Assembly: GCA_945897655.1 (NCBI GenBank)
Contig: CAMDHB010000018.1
Span: 1-20,546 of the forward strand
Direction of reading: 5' to 3'
Source of the DNA: Pseudorhodobacter antarcticus
Lineage (GTDB): Bacteria; Pseudomonadota; Alphaproteobacteria; Rhodobacterales; Rhodobacteraceae
Length of the DNA: 20,546 nt
A program made the position numbers and the translations under genes. Within the stretch, counting starts at the first letter, position 1, and every line of letters begins with the position of its first letter. The notes beneath the pieces are model-generated. The model ran no database searches. It had not been told where the DNA came from and saw only the letters and a program-made list of their open reading frames with translations. This document shows, one piece after another, positions 8,356 through 16,648 of the stretch.

Positions 8356-9293
8356 GCCCGCACCCCACGCGGCCAGGCCCGGCCGAAATCAGCGCAGACG
8401 GCCAGGAAATGCCGCGCCCGCGCCGCCGCGCCCGGACGCCGGGTCAGACTGACCGCCGACCACAGAATGGCGCGCGAGGCGTTGAAGACGGCCAGCAGCC
8501 CATAGCACGCCAGCCCACTCATCAGCCCACCATGCTTGCGGTGCAGCCGCACCGTGCCTTCGGTCAGCATCACATCCCGCCGGTGGTTCAGGTTGCGCAC
8601 CGATCCGCCGCCGAAATGGGTAATCTCACCCACCGGGGCAAACACCACCTCCCAGCCAGCATCGGCAAACCGGCGGCACCAATCCGTCTCCTCGCCGTAA
8701 AAGAAAAACCCGGCATCCAGCAGACCCACCCGCACCATCGCCGCCCGCCGCACCAGCATCGCACAGCCCGAGATGACCTCGACCGACCGCTGGCTTTGCC
8801 GGTCCCAGCCCGACATCCGGTACCCATCCAGCGCCGCAATCCGGTTCAGCCCCAAGGTCTGCCCCACCAACCGCCCCAGCGACGGATAGGCCGTGGCCGA
8901 GGCTTGCACGGACCCATCCCGGTTCAAAACCCGCGGCCCCATCACCCCGACACGCGGGTTGGCATCCAGAAACGCCACCGCATCCGGCAAGACCGCCCCA
9001 TGCACCAGCGTATCAGTGTTCAGCAGCATAAGATGACGCCCAGTCGCCTGAAACAGCGCCTGATTGTTCGCTGCCGCAAAGCCACGATTGTCGCGGTTGG
9101 CAATCGTCACCACCTGCGGAAACTCGGCCCCCAACATCTCGGGCGATCCGTCGGTGGACCCGTTGTCCACCACAAACACCTCGGCCTCCAGCGCACCCAG
9201 CCCGGCAAACACCGACGCAAGGCAATCGCGCAGCATGTCGCGGGTGTTCCAGTTCACGATGACGATCGAAAGATCAAGGTTTGCTTTGGTCAT
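8352..9293 (-). CDS. Family 2 glycosyltransferase (rhamnosyltransferase-like)
   Basis: The 313-residue protein begins SIVIVNWNTRDMLRDCLAS and has the GT2 motifs VVDNGSTDGSPEML (41-54), RGFAAANNQAL (70-80) and LLNTDTLV (90-97, the DxD position read as NTD). A later FFYGEETDWCRR segment contains the acidic residues expected of the catalytic base. This pattern is common in GT2 enzymes annotated as rhamnosyltransferases, but the donor is not fixed by it. The start at 9293 is preceded by AGGA; the open frame continues upstream to 9893 only as a shadow of the polymerase gene. An 11-nt gap separates it from that gene and an ATGA overlap joins it to the GT4 gene. Confidence 0.9.
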   Translation of the reverse strand: MTKANLDLSIVIVNWNTRDMLRDCLASVFAGLGALEAEVFVVDNGSTDGSPEMLGAEFPQVVTIANRDNRGFAAANNQALFQATGRHLMLLNTDTLVHGAVLPDAVAFLDANPRVGVMGPRVLNRDGSVQASATAYPSLGRLVGQTLGLNRIAALDGYRMSGWDRQSQRSVEVISGCAMLVRRAAMVRVGLLDAGFFFYGEETDWCRRFADAGWEVVFAPVGEITHFGGGSVRNLNHRRDVMLTEGTVRLHRKHGGLMSGLACYGLLAVFNASRAILWSAVSLTRRPGAAARARHFLAVCADFGRAWPRGVRA

Positions 9294-9304
9294 GGGATTT
9301 CCTG

Positions 9305-10615
9305 TCAAAACATCCGCGCTGGAACCAGGCGGGCAATGGGTTTGCGAAGTGCGGCCTTCGCGCGGGCCGGTGCGTCCGGCTTGGCATCCAGCAGCCAGGT
9401 CCCCGCACCAATCAGAAAGATGAACAGCACAAACAGCGCGTTCCACAGATGCACGGTTGCAGCCGCCACGGTGATCCCGAACAGCGTGAAGGCCCAGGCA
9501 TGCCGCGCCCGCCGCCATGACTCTGGCAACCCCTTGCGCTGCGCAGTTGCCCACAGCAGCCCGCCCATCAGCCCAACCAGCATCAGCCACGCGGGCAAGC
9601 CATAGCGCACCGCGATCAGCAGCCAGAAATTGTCCATGCTGTCCGACATCCACACCGGGCGGATCCAGTCGCCAAGCCCGATGCCAAAGATCGGATTGCG
9701 CACAACCTCGGCCGAGCCGTATTCGAAGATCAGGATCCGGTTGTAGGCAGACGTGATCGAGAAGGTGAAATAGGTGACAAACACATGAAACGGCGTGCGG
9801 TTGGAAAACAGGTCGATGGCCAGATAGACCAGCCCGAACAACCCAAACAGCATCTTCCATCTGCCATGGATCTTGCCCAGAACCCGCTCCCACCCGGCCA
9901 CAAATATCTGCATCATCAACACGACATATGGCCCGCCCGAGGCTGACAGGAACGTGGCCAGCGCCACCCCCACAACCATCGCCATCCCACGCCAGTTGGT
10001 CAGCCGCTTTTCAGCCACCACGAAATAGGCCAGCGAAAACGCCGATGCCGAAAAGACCCCGTACAGGATCGGGTGGTCAAACGGCCCGAACGTCCGCTCC
10101 AATCCCATCCGCTGTTCGATGAATGGCGCCATCGGCCCCCCCATCGCCCGCGCAATGCTGTCGTGCAGGATGTGGACCGAGGTCAGCGCCTCGGGGATCG
10201 TAAAGATCAGCAGCACGCAGACCGTCACCACAAAGAACCGGGCAAAGGCCGCGAAATCCTCGTAACTGCGGATGCAAAGACGGCCCACCAGATAGGCCCC
10301 CAGAAACTCGACGATGTAAATCCCGCCAGATTCGATCCCCTGCCGCAGCCCGCCCCAGGCGATCAGCGCCAGCAGCGCCCAGAACGCATGGCCCAGCGCC
10401 AGCGCGTCAAACAATGTGATCTTCCCCCGCTTGCCCGACAGCAACGTCAGGACCATCGGCACGAACATCACCAGCAGCACGACCCGAAACACCGAGAGCC
10501 GCAGCCCCCCCGCGCTGACCGACACCGAGGTCGGCAGCATCATGCCCAGAAAGAACAGCGCCACCACAACAGGAACGCCGAACAATCTGCGGGTGCGGGG
10601 CAAGGCGGCAGTCAT
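9305..10615 (-). CDS. O-antigen polymerase/ligase family membrane protein (Wzy candidate)
   Basis: A 436-residue, very hydrophobic protein with roughly ten to twelve predicted membrane segments. There is a larger non-membrane stretch around residues 145-185 (LTSVHILHDSIAR to FGPFDHPILYG) and another near 290-330 (RILIFEYGSAEVVRNPIFGIGLGDW). The FDHPILYGVF and NPIFGIGLG patterns are typical of the Wzy/WaaL (PF04932-like) superfamily. In a Wzx/Wzy-type locus with no other candidate, it most likely joins flipped repeat units in the periplasm; a ligase role cannot be excluded. Gaps are 19 nt from the acyltransferase gene and 11 nt to the GT2 gene. Confidence 0.85.
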   Translation of the reverse strand: MTAALPRTRRLFGVPVVVALFFLGMMLPTSVSVSAGGLRLSVFRVVLLVMFVPMVLTLLSGKRGKITLFDALALGHAFWALLALIAWGGLRQGIESGGIYIVEFLGAYLVGRLCIRSYEDFAAFARFFVVTVCVLLIFTIPEALTSVHILHDSIARAMGGPMAPFIEQRMGLERTFGPFDHPILYGVFSASAFSLAYFVVAEKRLTNWRGMAMVVGVALATFLSASGGPYVVLMMQIFVAGWERVLGKIHGRWKMLFGLFGLVYLAIDLFSNRTPFHVFVTYFTFSITSAYNRILIFEYGSAEVVRNPIFGIGLGDWIRPVWMSDSMDNFWLLIAVRYGLPAWLMLVGLMGGLLWATAQRKGLPESWRRARHAWAFTLFGITVAAATVHLWNALFVLFIFLIGAGTWLLDAKPDAPARAKAALRKPIARLVPARMF

Positions 10616-10634
10616 GGGTCACACCGGTTAAAGG

Positions 10635-11600
10635 TCAGGCAGTCCGGCCGTGCAACTCAAGCGACGGCTGTTCGATCAACCGCCAGCTGATAAGCGCCAC
10701 AGGCAAGGTGGCGGCAAGGCTTGCGACTGCCAGTTGCGGGGCGGTCAGGCCCGGCGACTGGTGCAGGATGTATTGCGCAACAGGCCAACCATAGACATAC
10801 ACGCCAAAGGACAGATCATGGCGCAACCGGATAGGCGGCGCGCGAAATGCCAATAAAAGCGTGGCTTGACCCAAGGCAAGCACCGCAAATGGCCAGGCCA
10901 GCGGCGCAAGGACCCCCAAAACCACCAGCGCCTGCCAGGTCACCGGCCACTGCGCCCCAAACCGCCACACCGTCATCCCCGCCGCAAAGGCCACGAACAA
11001 CGGCGCAAAGGTTTCCACCCGCGCCGGCAGCCCCGGCATCGCCCACAAGGCCAGCGCCAGCACCGGCACCACCAGCGGCCAGCGCGCCATCACCCCACTG
11101 CGCACTGCCGCAAAGCAAATCGCATAGGCCGCCACTTCATGAAACAGGCTCCACAGGGGCCCATTGACCAGACCGGGCATCGGGTTGGCCGCATAGGCTC
11201 CCGGAATGCTGTGCTCCAGCGATAACAGCGTCAGCCCGCGCAGCACATAATCGGCCCCAACCATGACCGACACACTCCCCCCCGATGCCGCAGCCAGCAT
11301 CAGGGTCACAATCAGCGCCCCCGCCAAACCCGGCAGAATGCGCTTGGCCCGCGCCGTCCAGAACGCCGCAGCATCCCGCCGCGCCGCACTTTGCGCGATC
11401 AGCAACCCCGACAGGAAGAAAAACACCACAACCGCCCAACCGCCCAGCGAATGGCCGGTCCACGCCTCCAACGGTTCATGCGTGCCCGCGCCATAGGCCA
11501 GCGGCCAGGCATGGCTGACCACCACCGCCGATGCAGCCACCAGCCGCAAGGCGTGCAGATTATTGGGCTTGGCGGGCAGCAGGGCGTCGGAGAGGTTCAT
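10635..11600 (-). CDS. Acyltransferase 3 family membrane protein
   Basis: The 321-residue protein fits the OafA/NodX-type acyltransferase 3 family. It opens NNLHALRLVAASAVVVSHAWPL, with the conserved Arg19 and a His at position 30. FFFLSGLLIAQS (about 59-70) and FWTARAKRILPG follow, then about eight further membrane segments, and it ends with the characteristic WRLIEQPSLE. Such proteins transfer acetyl or other acyl groups onto polysaccharide sugars at the membrane. It is slightly shorter than many family members but looks complete. The start at 11600 gives an ATGA overlap with the FrhB-like stop; the frame upstream to 11774 is a shadow. It probably O-acylates the EPS (inference). Confidence 0.9.
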   Translation of the reverse strand: MNLSDALLPAKPNNLHALRLVAASAVVVSHAWPLAYGAGTHEPLEAWTGHSLGGWAVVVFFFLSGLLIAQSAARRDAAAFWTARAKRILPGLAGALIVTLMLAAASGGSVSVMVGADYVLRGLTLLSLEHSIPGAYAANPMPGLVNGPLWSLFHEVAAYAICFAAVRSGVMARWPLVVPVLALALWAMPGLPARVETFAPLFVAFAAGMTVWRFGAQWPVTWQALVVLGVLAPLAWPFAVLALGQATLLLAFRAPPIRLRHDLSFGVYVYGWPVAQYILHQSPGLTAPQLAVASLAATLPVALISWRLIEQPSLELHGRTA

Positions 11601-12847
11601 TGCCCTACCACCACAGGCCGCCAAAGCCGCGTTTTCACAATCCGCTTCACCGTCCCCGCGACCGAGGATACCTTGGCCCGCACCGGCAAAGCCAGCCAAT
11701 GCTTCCACAAGGGCAGGCCCCTGTCCGCAGGCACCGGCATCCCCGCCCCCCGCATCACCAACCGCCGCCCCCAAACCGCGCCCAGTGTCGCAGCCAACCC
11801 CGGCTGCGCCTTGGCAATCGCGTCGCGCCCCTCGGGCGCTGCCACCAGAACCCCCGCCGCAATCGCTGCCTCGACCAGGGCCAGACCCCGCGCCGTACGC
11901 GCCACGATCAGCGACCGACCCGCATCCTCATGCCCCGCAGGCGGCGTGTGCCACGGATCGCCCACCGAGATATCGGCAAACGCCCCCGTGTGATCCGTGC
12001 AAATCCGGCAACGCCAGCGCCGCTCCGATTGCAGAATGCCGCCCCAGCCCTCGCCGTACGGAATGCCCTTGGACGTCACCTCGACCCCATCCTCATTCAC
12101 CCAGCGGGCCTGCATCAGCCCCGGCCACCCTGCCCCGCGATAGCGCAGGTCGGTCAGCCGGGCGCCTTTGGGCACCTCCAACCGGTCCAACAGCTTTTCC
12201 GTGGCATTCAGGTTCGGCGCCCCCGCGCAGAAAATCGCAATCGTCAGCGGCAGCTTGGCCGCCAAACCCGCATCAGCCCCCGCTGCCTTGGCGACCGAGG
12301 CGACATCGCAAGGCTTGCCGACAAAGGCCACCGGCACATCCCCCGCCGCAATCGCTCCCAAAGCCTCCGCCGGACTGGCCTGCGCATAGCGCGACCCCGC
12401 CCCGCGCAGCAAACCCGCCCGGTCATGGCTGATCACCGCTTCGTTCAATCGCGGATCATCGGCCCGTGCCGCGATATGGGCCACCCCCTGCACCAGCCCC
12501 GACTGCAACGCGAACAACGCCAGCGCCGTCACCGCCCCACCCGAGGACCCGCGAAACCGGATCTCGTCATCCGCCGCATGCCCCTGCCAGGCCGCCAGAA
12601 CCGGTCCCCAGTCGCGGTCAATTGCGTCCCTGCGCGGCAAGCTGGTGAAATCAGCCCCGGCCCCTGCGCACAAGCTGGCCGCCTGCACCGCCGCCTTCTG
12701 CGCCGCCTCACCCTTGGCCACCACCGGGCGACGGCCATTCAGCGGATCATCCACCATCCGAATAACGTCCGGGAAGGCACCGGCACAGGCCCCACAGCCC
12801 GTGCACAGGTTGCAGGCAACAGCTTTGGTAATCGGATCGGCAATCAT
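11597..12847 (-). CDS. FrhB-like (coenzyme F420 hydrogenase beta family) Fe-S/flavoprotein
   Basis: A 416-residue homologue of the F420-hydrogenase/dehydrogenase beta subunit family. Near the N-terminus is CNLCTGCGAC (12-21), a ferredoxin-like start, but the position of the last cysteine of CxxCxxCxxxCP holds Phe (AGAFP). Further on are RGSSGGAVTAL, FVGKPCDVAS, IAIFCAGAPN, RRWRCRICTDHTG and ADISVGDPW, all usual for the family. These proteins bind FAD and iron-sulfur clusters; F420 itself is not expected in this kind of bacterium, so the substrate is unknown. Family members recur beside pyruvyl-transferase genes in polysaccharide loci, suggesting a redox step on a sugar or a related modification (inference). 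ATGA overlaps at both ends tie it firmly to the operon. The start at 12847 is set by that overlap. Confidence 0.85.
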   Translation of the reverse strand: MIADPITKAVACNLCTGCGACAGAFPDVIRMVDDPLNGRRPVVAKGEAAQKAAVQAASLCAGAGADFTSLPRRDAIDRDWGPVLAAWQGHAADDEIRFRGSSGGAVTALALFALQSGLVQGVAHIAARADDPRLNEAVISHDRAGLLRGAGSRYAQASPAEALGAIAAGDVPVAFVGKPCDVASVAKAAGADAGLAAKLPLTIAIFCAGAPNLNATEKLLDRLEVPKGARLTDLRYRGAGWPGLMQARWVNEDGVEVTSKGIPYGEGWGGILQSERRWRCRICTDHTGAFADISVGDPWHTPPAGHEDAGRSLIVARTARGLALVEAAIAAGVLVAAPEGRDAIAKAQPGLAATLGAVWGRRLVMRGAGMPVPADRGLPLWKHWLALPVRAKVSSVAGTVKRIVKTRLWRPVVVGQ

Positions 12848-14076
12848 GGCAAACACTCCATTGGGCCAACCACCGCAGGGCGGCGCGCCAGAAAAAGGGC
12901 AGACAGAGTGGCGGCAACTTCGCCACAGGCGGCGGCCAGCGCCAGCGCGGTCAGGGGCAACCCGGCCAAGGCAAACCCAAAGGCCGGGATCAGCGCCGCA
13001 GCCCGCCACAGATTGGCCCGCGCCGGGTCCCCCGTCCGCCCCAGCGTGACCGCCCGCTGAGACAGCGGCGTGCGCACAATCCGCGCCCCCGCAGCCACCC
13101 CAAAGGCCAGCGCCAGCAACAGGTCAGGCCGGAACGCAGGCCCATAAACCAGCGCAATCGCCTCAGGCGCCAGCGCCGCAAATCCCGCCGCAAAGGCCAG
13201 CCCCAACAGCAGATAGGCCCGCAACGACACCGCCGTAACCGCCGCCAACGTGCCACCCGCCAGCGCCAATCGCATCCTGGGTGCCAACAACGACGCAGCC
13301 GCCCGCCCGGCAATCTGTGCCGGCAGAATCGCCAACTGCATGGCAACCCCGTAAACCGCCACCTCGGACCAGCCAAAGGCCCCCGCCACGATCAGCCGGT
13401 CAGCCTGAAAGGTCAGGAACATCAGCACCGCATTGCCCATCAGCGGCAATCCAAACCCGAACGCCGCCCGCAGAACGCTGCGCTCAAACGCCACGCCATA
13501 GCGCTGCCCCGCCATCAGATGCGACAACACCACCTGCGCGCCCGCCTGCACCACCAGCACCGCCAGCATCGCCCGGTGATCCGGCCACACGGCCACAACC
13601 AAAGGCAGCGCGATCAACATCGCAACCACCGCCCCGCCCTCGACCACCGCCATCGCGCGATAGGAAAAGCCCCGCTCCGCCCGCCGATAATCCAGATGCA
13701 ACGCGCCCCGGATCAGGGGAACCAGTGCCAGCGCGGCATAGGTCGCCCCGCCCGCCCCACCCGGCAAAGCCCAGGCGGCAGGCCAGGCCAGCAGCGCCAG
13801 CAGCCCCGCCATCGCCACCCCGCGGATCAGCGCAGCACCATGCAACGCCCGCAAAAACCCCGGCGCATCACCATCCGGCGACTGTGCCAGCAAACGCTCG
13901 ACCCCGATGTCGCTGATCATTTCTGCCAGCCGCAGCGTCAGGGCCAGCACCATCGCCCGCCCCAACTCATCCGGCCCGATAGCCCATGCCATCATGGCCG
14001 AACGCATGAGCGCCCCCGCCTCGGCCAGCATCGGCACGGCCCAGGCCAAAGCCCGTCCTGACAGGGCGGCGCGCAT
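12844..14076 (-). CDS. Oligosaccharide flippase (Wzx/MATE-like)
   Basis: A 410-residue protein with about twelve hydrophobic segments spread over its length and short charged loops, as in the MVF/polysaccharide-transporter superfamily. The N-terminal region has the amphipathic helix, then LTLRLAEMISDIGVERLL, a pattern typical of Wzx proteins. Its role would be to flip undecaprenyl-linked repeat units to the periplasmic face. The start at 14076 lies four bases after the pyruvyl-transferase stop; the longer open frame to 14364 is a shadow of that gene. Its stop overlaps the FrhB-like start by ATGA. It is the only flippase candidate in the window, and there is no ABC exporter for the glycan. Confidence 0.87.
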   Translation of the reverse strand: MRAALSGRALAWAVPMLAEAGALMRSAMMAWAIGPDELGRAMVLALTLRLAEMISDIGVERLLAQSPDGDAPGFLRALHGAALIRGVAMAGLLALLAWPAAWALPGGAGGATYAALALVPLIRGALHLDYRRAERGFSYRAMAVVEGGAVVAMLIALPLVVAVWPDHRAMLAVLVVQAGAQVVLSHLMAGQRYGVAFERSVLRAAFGFGLPLMGNAVLMFLTFQADRLIVAGAFGWSEVAVYGVAMQLAILPAQIAGRAAASLLAPRMRLALAGGTLAAVTAVSLRAYLLLGLAFAAGFAALAPEAIALVYGPAFRPDLLLALAFGVAAGARIVRTPLSQRAVTLGRTGDPARANLWRAAALIPAFGFALAGLPLTALALAAACGEVAATLSALFLARRPAVVGPMECLP

Positions 14077-14080
14077 CGCC

Positions 14081-15328
14081 TCAGCGCCCGATCTGCGCGA
14101 CAATGGCATCCATCTGCGCTTCCGCCCGGGCCAGAATGCCCGGCAATAGCGCATCCAACTCGGCCCGCATCGCAACACGCCGCGCGACCGATGCCGCCAC
14201 CGCCGCCCCGATCCCCGCCGCATCCAGCACCCGCAGGTCCGCCACATGCGCACCGATGCCGCACTGCGCAAAGACTCCCGCCGCCTTGTCCGAATAGCCC
14301 AGTCCCAGCGTCGGGGTGCCCGCCGAGAACGCACCAATCGTCGCATGCATTCGCGCACCCGCAAACCAATCCAGCCGCGCCAGCACGCCCTTCAACTCCA
14401 TCGCATTCATCGCACCCGGCAGAACCTCGATCCGGTCCGGATAGTCCCCATCCAGCCGCGCCTTCAGCGCCGTTGCCGCCGCCAGATCGCTTTCCATGTC
14501 ACCGGGGCTGCGGTGCACATGGCTGACCAGCAGCAACCGCATCCTTGAATGCGCCTCCAGCACCGCCCGCGCCGCCGCCTCGATCTGCGCATCATGGCGG
14601 TCAGCCAGCCCGAACAACCCCTGCGCCTTGACCGGGTCCGACATCAGCAATCCCGACACATTCAACCCCGCCAACGGAAACCCACGCGCCGCCGACAGCC
14701 AGACCTGCAGCCGGGGCGACAGAGCCTGCGGCGCGGCTTGCGGCAAGGCCACCGCCATATCCAGCCCCAACCGATGCCGCTCTGGGTCAAACCGCGACCC
14801 CAGCGCCTCTTGCAAGAACGCCAGCGACGCCGCATCACGAACCCAAACGGCACGCGCCGCAGCCAAAATTCCCACCGCCTCGGCCCGCGCTTCCGCCCCA
14901 CGGAACGGCCCCAGCGTTTGCGGCAGCAAGATCAGCGGCAACCCATTGTCCAGCGCCAAGCGCTTCGACAGCACCATCGACCGAAACCGGTGCGGCCCGT
15001 ACAAATCTGTAAAGCTGTCACCGCCCGACACGTCCAGAATGACCCGCGACCCCGCAATCATCCGCGCCGTCGGGCTGAACCCGCCGCCAATCCGCGCCAG
15101 CGCCCGCACCGTGGCCAGGCTTTCGCCACGCCAATAGCGGCGGCTGTGCGTCAAACCGACCAAGTCGACCGAGGCAAAGCCCCAGTCCGCCTGCCGCCGA
15201 CCCCGGCCATGATCCGCCACCGCAACCGGCCCCGCATCGCGCGCGGCCAACCCGGCCACAGCGGAAAGGCACAGGGCGCTTACGCCTTGATTGCCGGTAT
15301 CGGGGGCAGCGTTCAACAAAGTGATCAT
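14081..15328 (-). CDS. Polysaccharide pyruvyl transferase family protein
   Basis: A 415-residue PF04230-type protein. It opens MITLLNAAPDTGNQGVSAL, contains VILDVSGGDSFTDLYGP (about 95-111) and LILLPQTLGPF. Near the C-terminus it carries the hallmark segment DWFAGARMHATIGAFSAGTPTLGLGYSDK. Characterised members put a ketal-linked pyruvate from phosphoenolpyruvate onto a sugar, although some relatives move other groups. It is the first gene of the minus-strand EPS operon. The start at 15328 is chosen over longer in-frame options to 15547, which would cross the divergent control region and overlap the OPX gene. Pyruvylation would give the EPS a negative charge (inference). Confidence 0.87.
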   Translation of the reverse strand: MITLLNAAPDTGNQGVSALCLSAVAGLAARDAGPVAVADHGRGRRQADWGFASVDLVGLTHSRRYWRGESLATVRALARIGGGFSPTARMIAGSRVILDVSGGDSFTDLYGPHRFRSMVLSKRLALDNGLPLILLPQTLGPFRGAEARAEAVGILAAARAVWVRDAASLAFLQEALGSRFDPERHRLGLDMAVALPQAAPQALSPRLQVWLSAARGFPLAGLNVSGLLMSDPVKAQGLFGLADRHDAQIEAAARAVLEAHSRMRLLLVSHVHRSPGDMESDLAAATALKARLDGDYPDRIEVLPGAMNAMELKGVLARLDWFAGARMHATIGAFSAGTPTLGLGYSDKAAGVFAQCGIGAHVADLRVLDAAGIGAAVAASVARRVAMRAELDALLPGILARAEAQMDAIVAQIGR

Positions 15329-15388
15329 GATGGGATCCAAATTTCTGACTATTGACGTGGCGGTGATTATCGTTTCCCCATTCCATAG

Positions 15389-15405
15389 TCCTGCACGGTG
15401 CAGGA
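15389..15405. promoter_or_regulatory. Perfect 8-1-8 palindrome in divergent EPS control region, candidate operator
   Basis: TCCTGCAC at 15389-15396, one central base, then GTGCAGGA at 15398-15405 form a perfect 17-bp palindrome. It lies in the 127-nt space between the divergent pyruvyl-transferase operon (start 15328) and the OPX gene (start 15456), about 50-60 bases from each start codon. Its symmetry and position suggest a binding site for a dimeric regulator acting on both units. It vaguely resembles LuxR-type boxes but is not a clear match. I could not settle on -35/-10 boxes for either direction. Confidence 0.5.
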
Positions 15406-15455
15406 TAGCCCTTCGACCACGCGGGTGGCGGATGGCATCCGAAAGGCAAGACGGC

Positions 15456-16550
15456 ATGGCGCGGATGGGACAGACACTATCCAACTGGATAGGCCGGCTG
15501 CGGGCAGCGGGTCCGGTGACAGCGCTTCTGGTCCTGACCGCCTGCACGCCCGCCCCCTACCTGAACCCCAACACCTTGGTCCGCGACGGCGTTGTGCAGC
15601 GCATCGCCGTCTCTGCCCCCGCAACGGCCCAGCATGCTGGTCCCCGCTGCGGCAACACCGAACTGCCCCCAGGCGTCAAGAACGGCGAGGCGGCGCGCGG
15701 CGTCTCCTATGTCGTCGGCCCCGGCGATAACCTGCGCTTCAACATCTTTGGTGCCGAGGGCATGTCAGACCTGACCGCCCGCGTCGATGATGCGGGCTAT
15801 GTCCAGCTTCCCATTGTCGAACTGGTGCAGGTCGGCGGCAAATCCACCCGCGACATCCAGGCCGAACTGAAGCAGGCCTATACCTCCGAATTCATCGACC
15901 CCTGGATCACTGTTGAGCTGATCGAGGCGGAAAGCGCCCCCATCTATTTCCTTGGCGAATTCCGCGAACCCGGCGTGCGTTACATGTCCGGCGCCACCAA
16001 TATGCTCGAAGGCATCGCCCTCGCTGGCGGGCTTGAGGAAGACGCCTACCTGCCCGGCGCCCGCCTTCTGCGCGGCAACCACACCTGCACCGTCGATCTG
16101 AACGCCCTGCTGCGCAGCGGGGCCTTTGCCCAGAACATCTGGATCAAACCCCATGACGTGATCTTTGCCCCCCGCAAAGAGGATATGTCGGTCTATGTCC
16201 TTGGCGCCGTCGCCCTCCCGCAAGCCGTCCCCTTCGGCACGTCGGGCCGGACCCTTTTGCAAGTGCTCTCCATTGCGGGCGGCCCGATCCCCGGCCAGGC
16301 CTTTCTGCCCGAGGTCCGCGTGATCCGTGCCCTGGCGCCCACCCGGGGCGAGTTGATCGTGATCGATGCCCAAGCCATGCTGGCGGGGCGCGGTCTGGAC
16401 TTTCCGCTTGAACCCGGTGACGTGGTGTTCCTGCCCAGTTCGGCGATGGGGGACTGGAATGTGGCCTTGGGCCAGATCCTGCCAAGCTTGCAAGTGATCG
16501 GCGGTGTCCTGACGCCCATCACCCTGATCGAATCCCTGAACACGCCTTGA
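15456..16550 (+). CDS. Outer-membrane polysaccharide export (OPX/Wza-like) lipoprotein
   Basis: The 364-residue protein starts with a positively charged region and hydrophobic stretch ending in the lipobox LTAC (27-30), so Cys30 is the expected lipidated residue. A poly-export domain follows from about 83 (SYVVGPGDNLRFNIFGAEG to VGGKSTRDIQAELKQAY). Then come SLBB-type domains at about 152-240 (APIYFLGEFREPGVRYM) and about 245-345 (MSVYVLGAVALPQAVPF to LEPGDVVFLPSS). OPX proteins form the outer-membrane channel that works with the chain-length protein. The start is ambiguous: 15456 has GAAAGG about 9 bases upstream, while ATGs at 15432 and 15465 are also possible. It is transcribed away from the rest of the EPS genes, presumably from the shared control region. 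Confidence 0.92.
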   Translation: MARMGQTLSNWIGRLRAAGPVTALLVLTACTPAPYLNPNTLVRDGVVQRIAVSAPATAQHAGPRCGNTELPPGVKNGEAARGVSYVVGPGDNLRFNIFGAEGMSDLTARVDDAGYVQLPIVELVQVGGKSTRDIQAELKQAYTSEFIDPWITVELIEAESAPIYFLGEFREPGVRYMSGATNMLEGIALAGGLEEDAYLPGARLLRGNHTCTVDLNALLRSGAFAQNIWIKPHDVIFAPRKEDMSVYVLGAVALPQAVPFGTSGRTLLQVLSIAGGPIPGQAFLPEVRVIRALAPTRGELIVIDAQAMLAGRGLDFPLEPGDVVFLPSSAMGDWNVALGQILPSLQVIGGVLTPITLIESLNTP

Positions 16551-16648
16551 CCCACCGCCATACCTACCCGTTCGGATAGGATCACAGTCCCGCTGCGCAC
16601 TGCCCAAGAACGCTGTTTCCTGTTATCTGGGACTTTTTGGGATCTTCG

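Noticed and set aside
11531..13060. 509-codon plus-strand open frame
   Set aside because: Antisense to the FrhB-like gene and its neighbours; Arg/Pro-rich product with no motifs.
16563..16580. Hairpin CCTACCC/GGATAGG after the OPX stop, as a terminator
   Set aside because: The stem is short with one mismatch and no T-tract follows, so it is too weak to call. OPX-to-FIST read-through remains open.
16600..16628. Possible promoter for the FIST gene (CTGCCC, 17 bases, TTATCT)
   Set aside because: Both boxes match the consensus poorly and could be chance.
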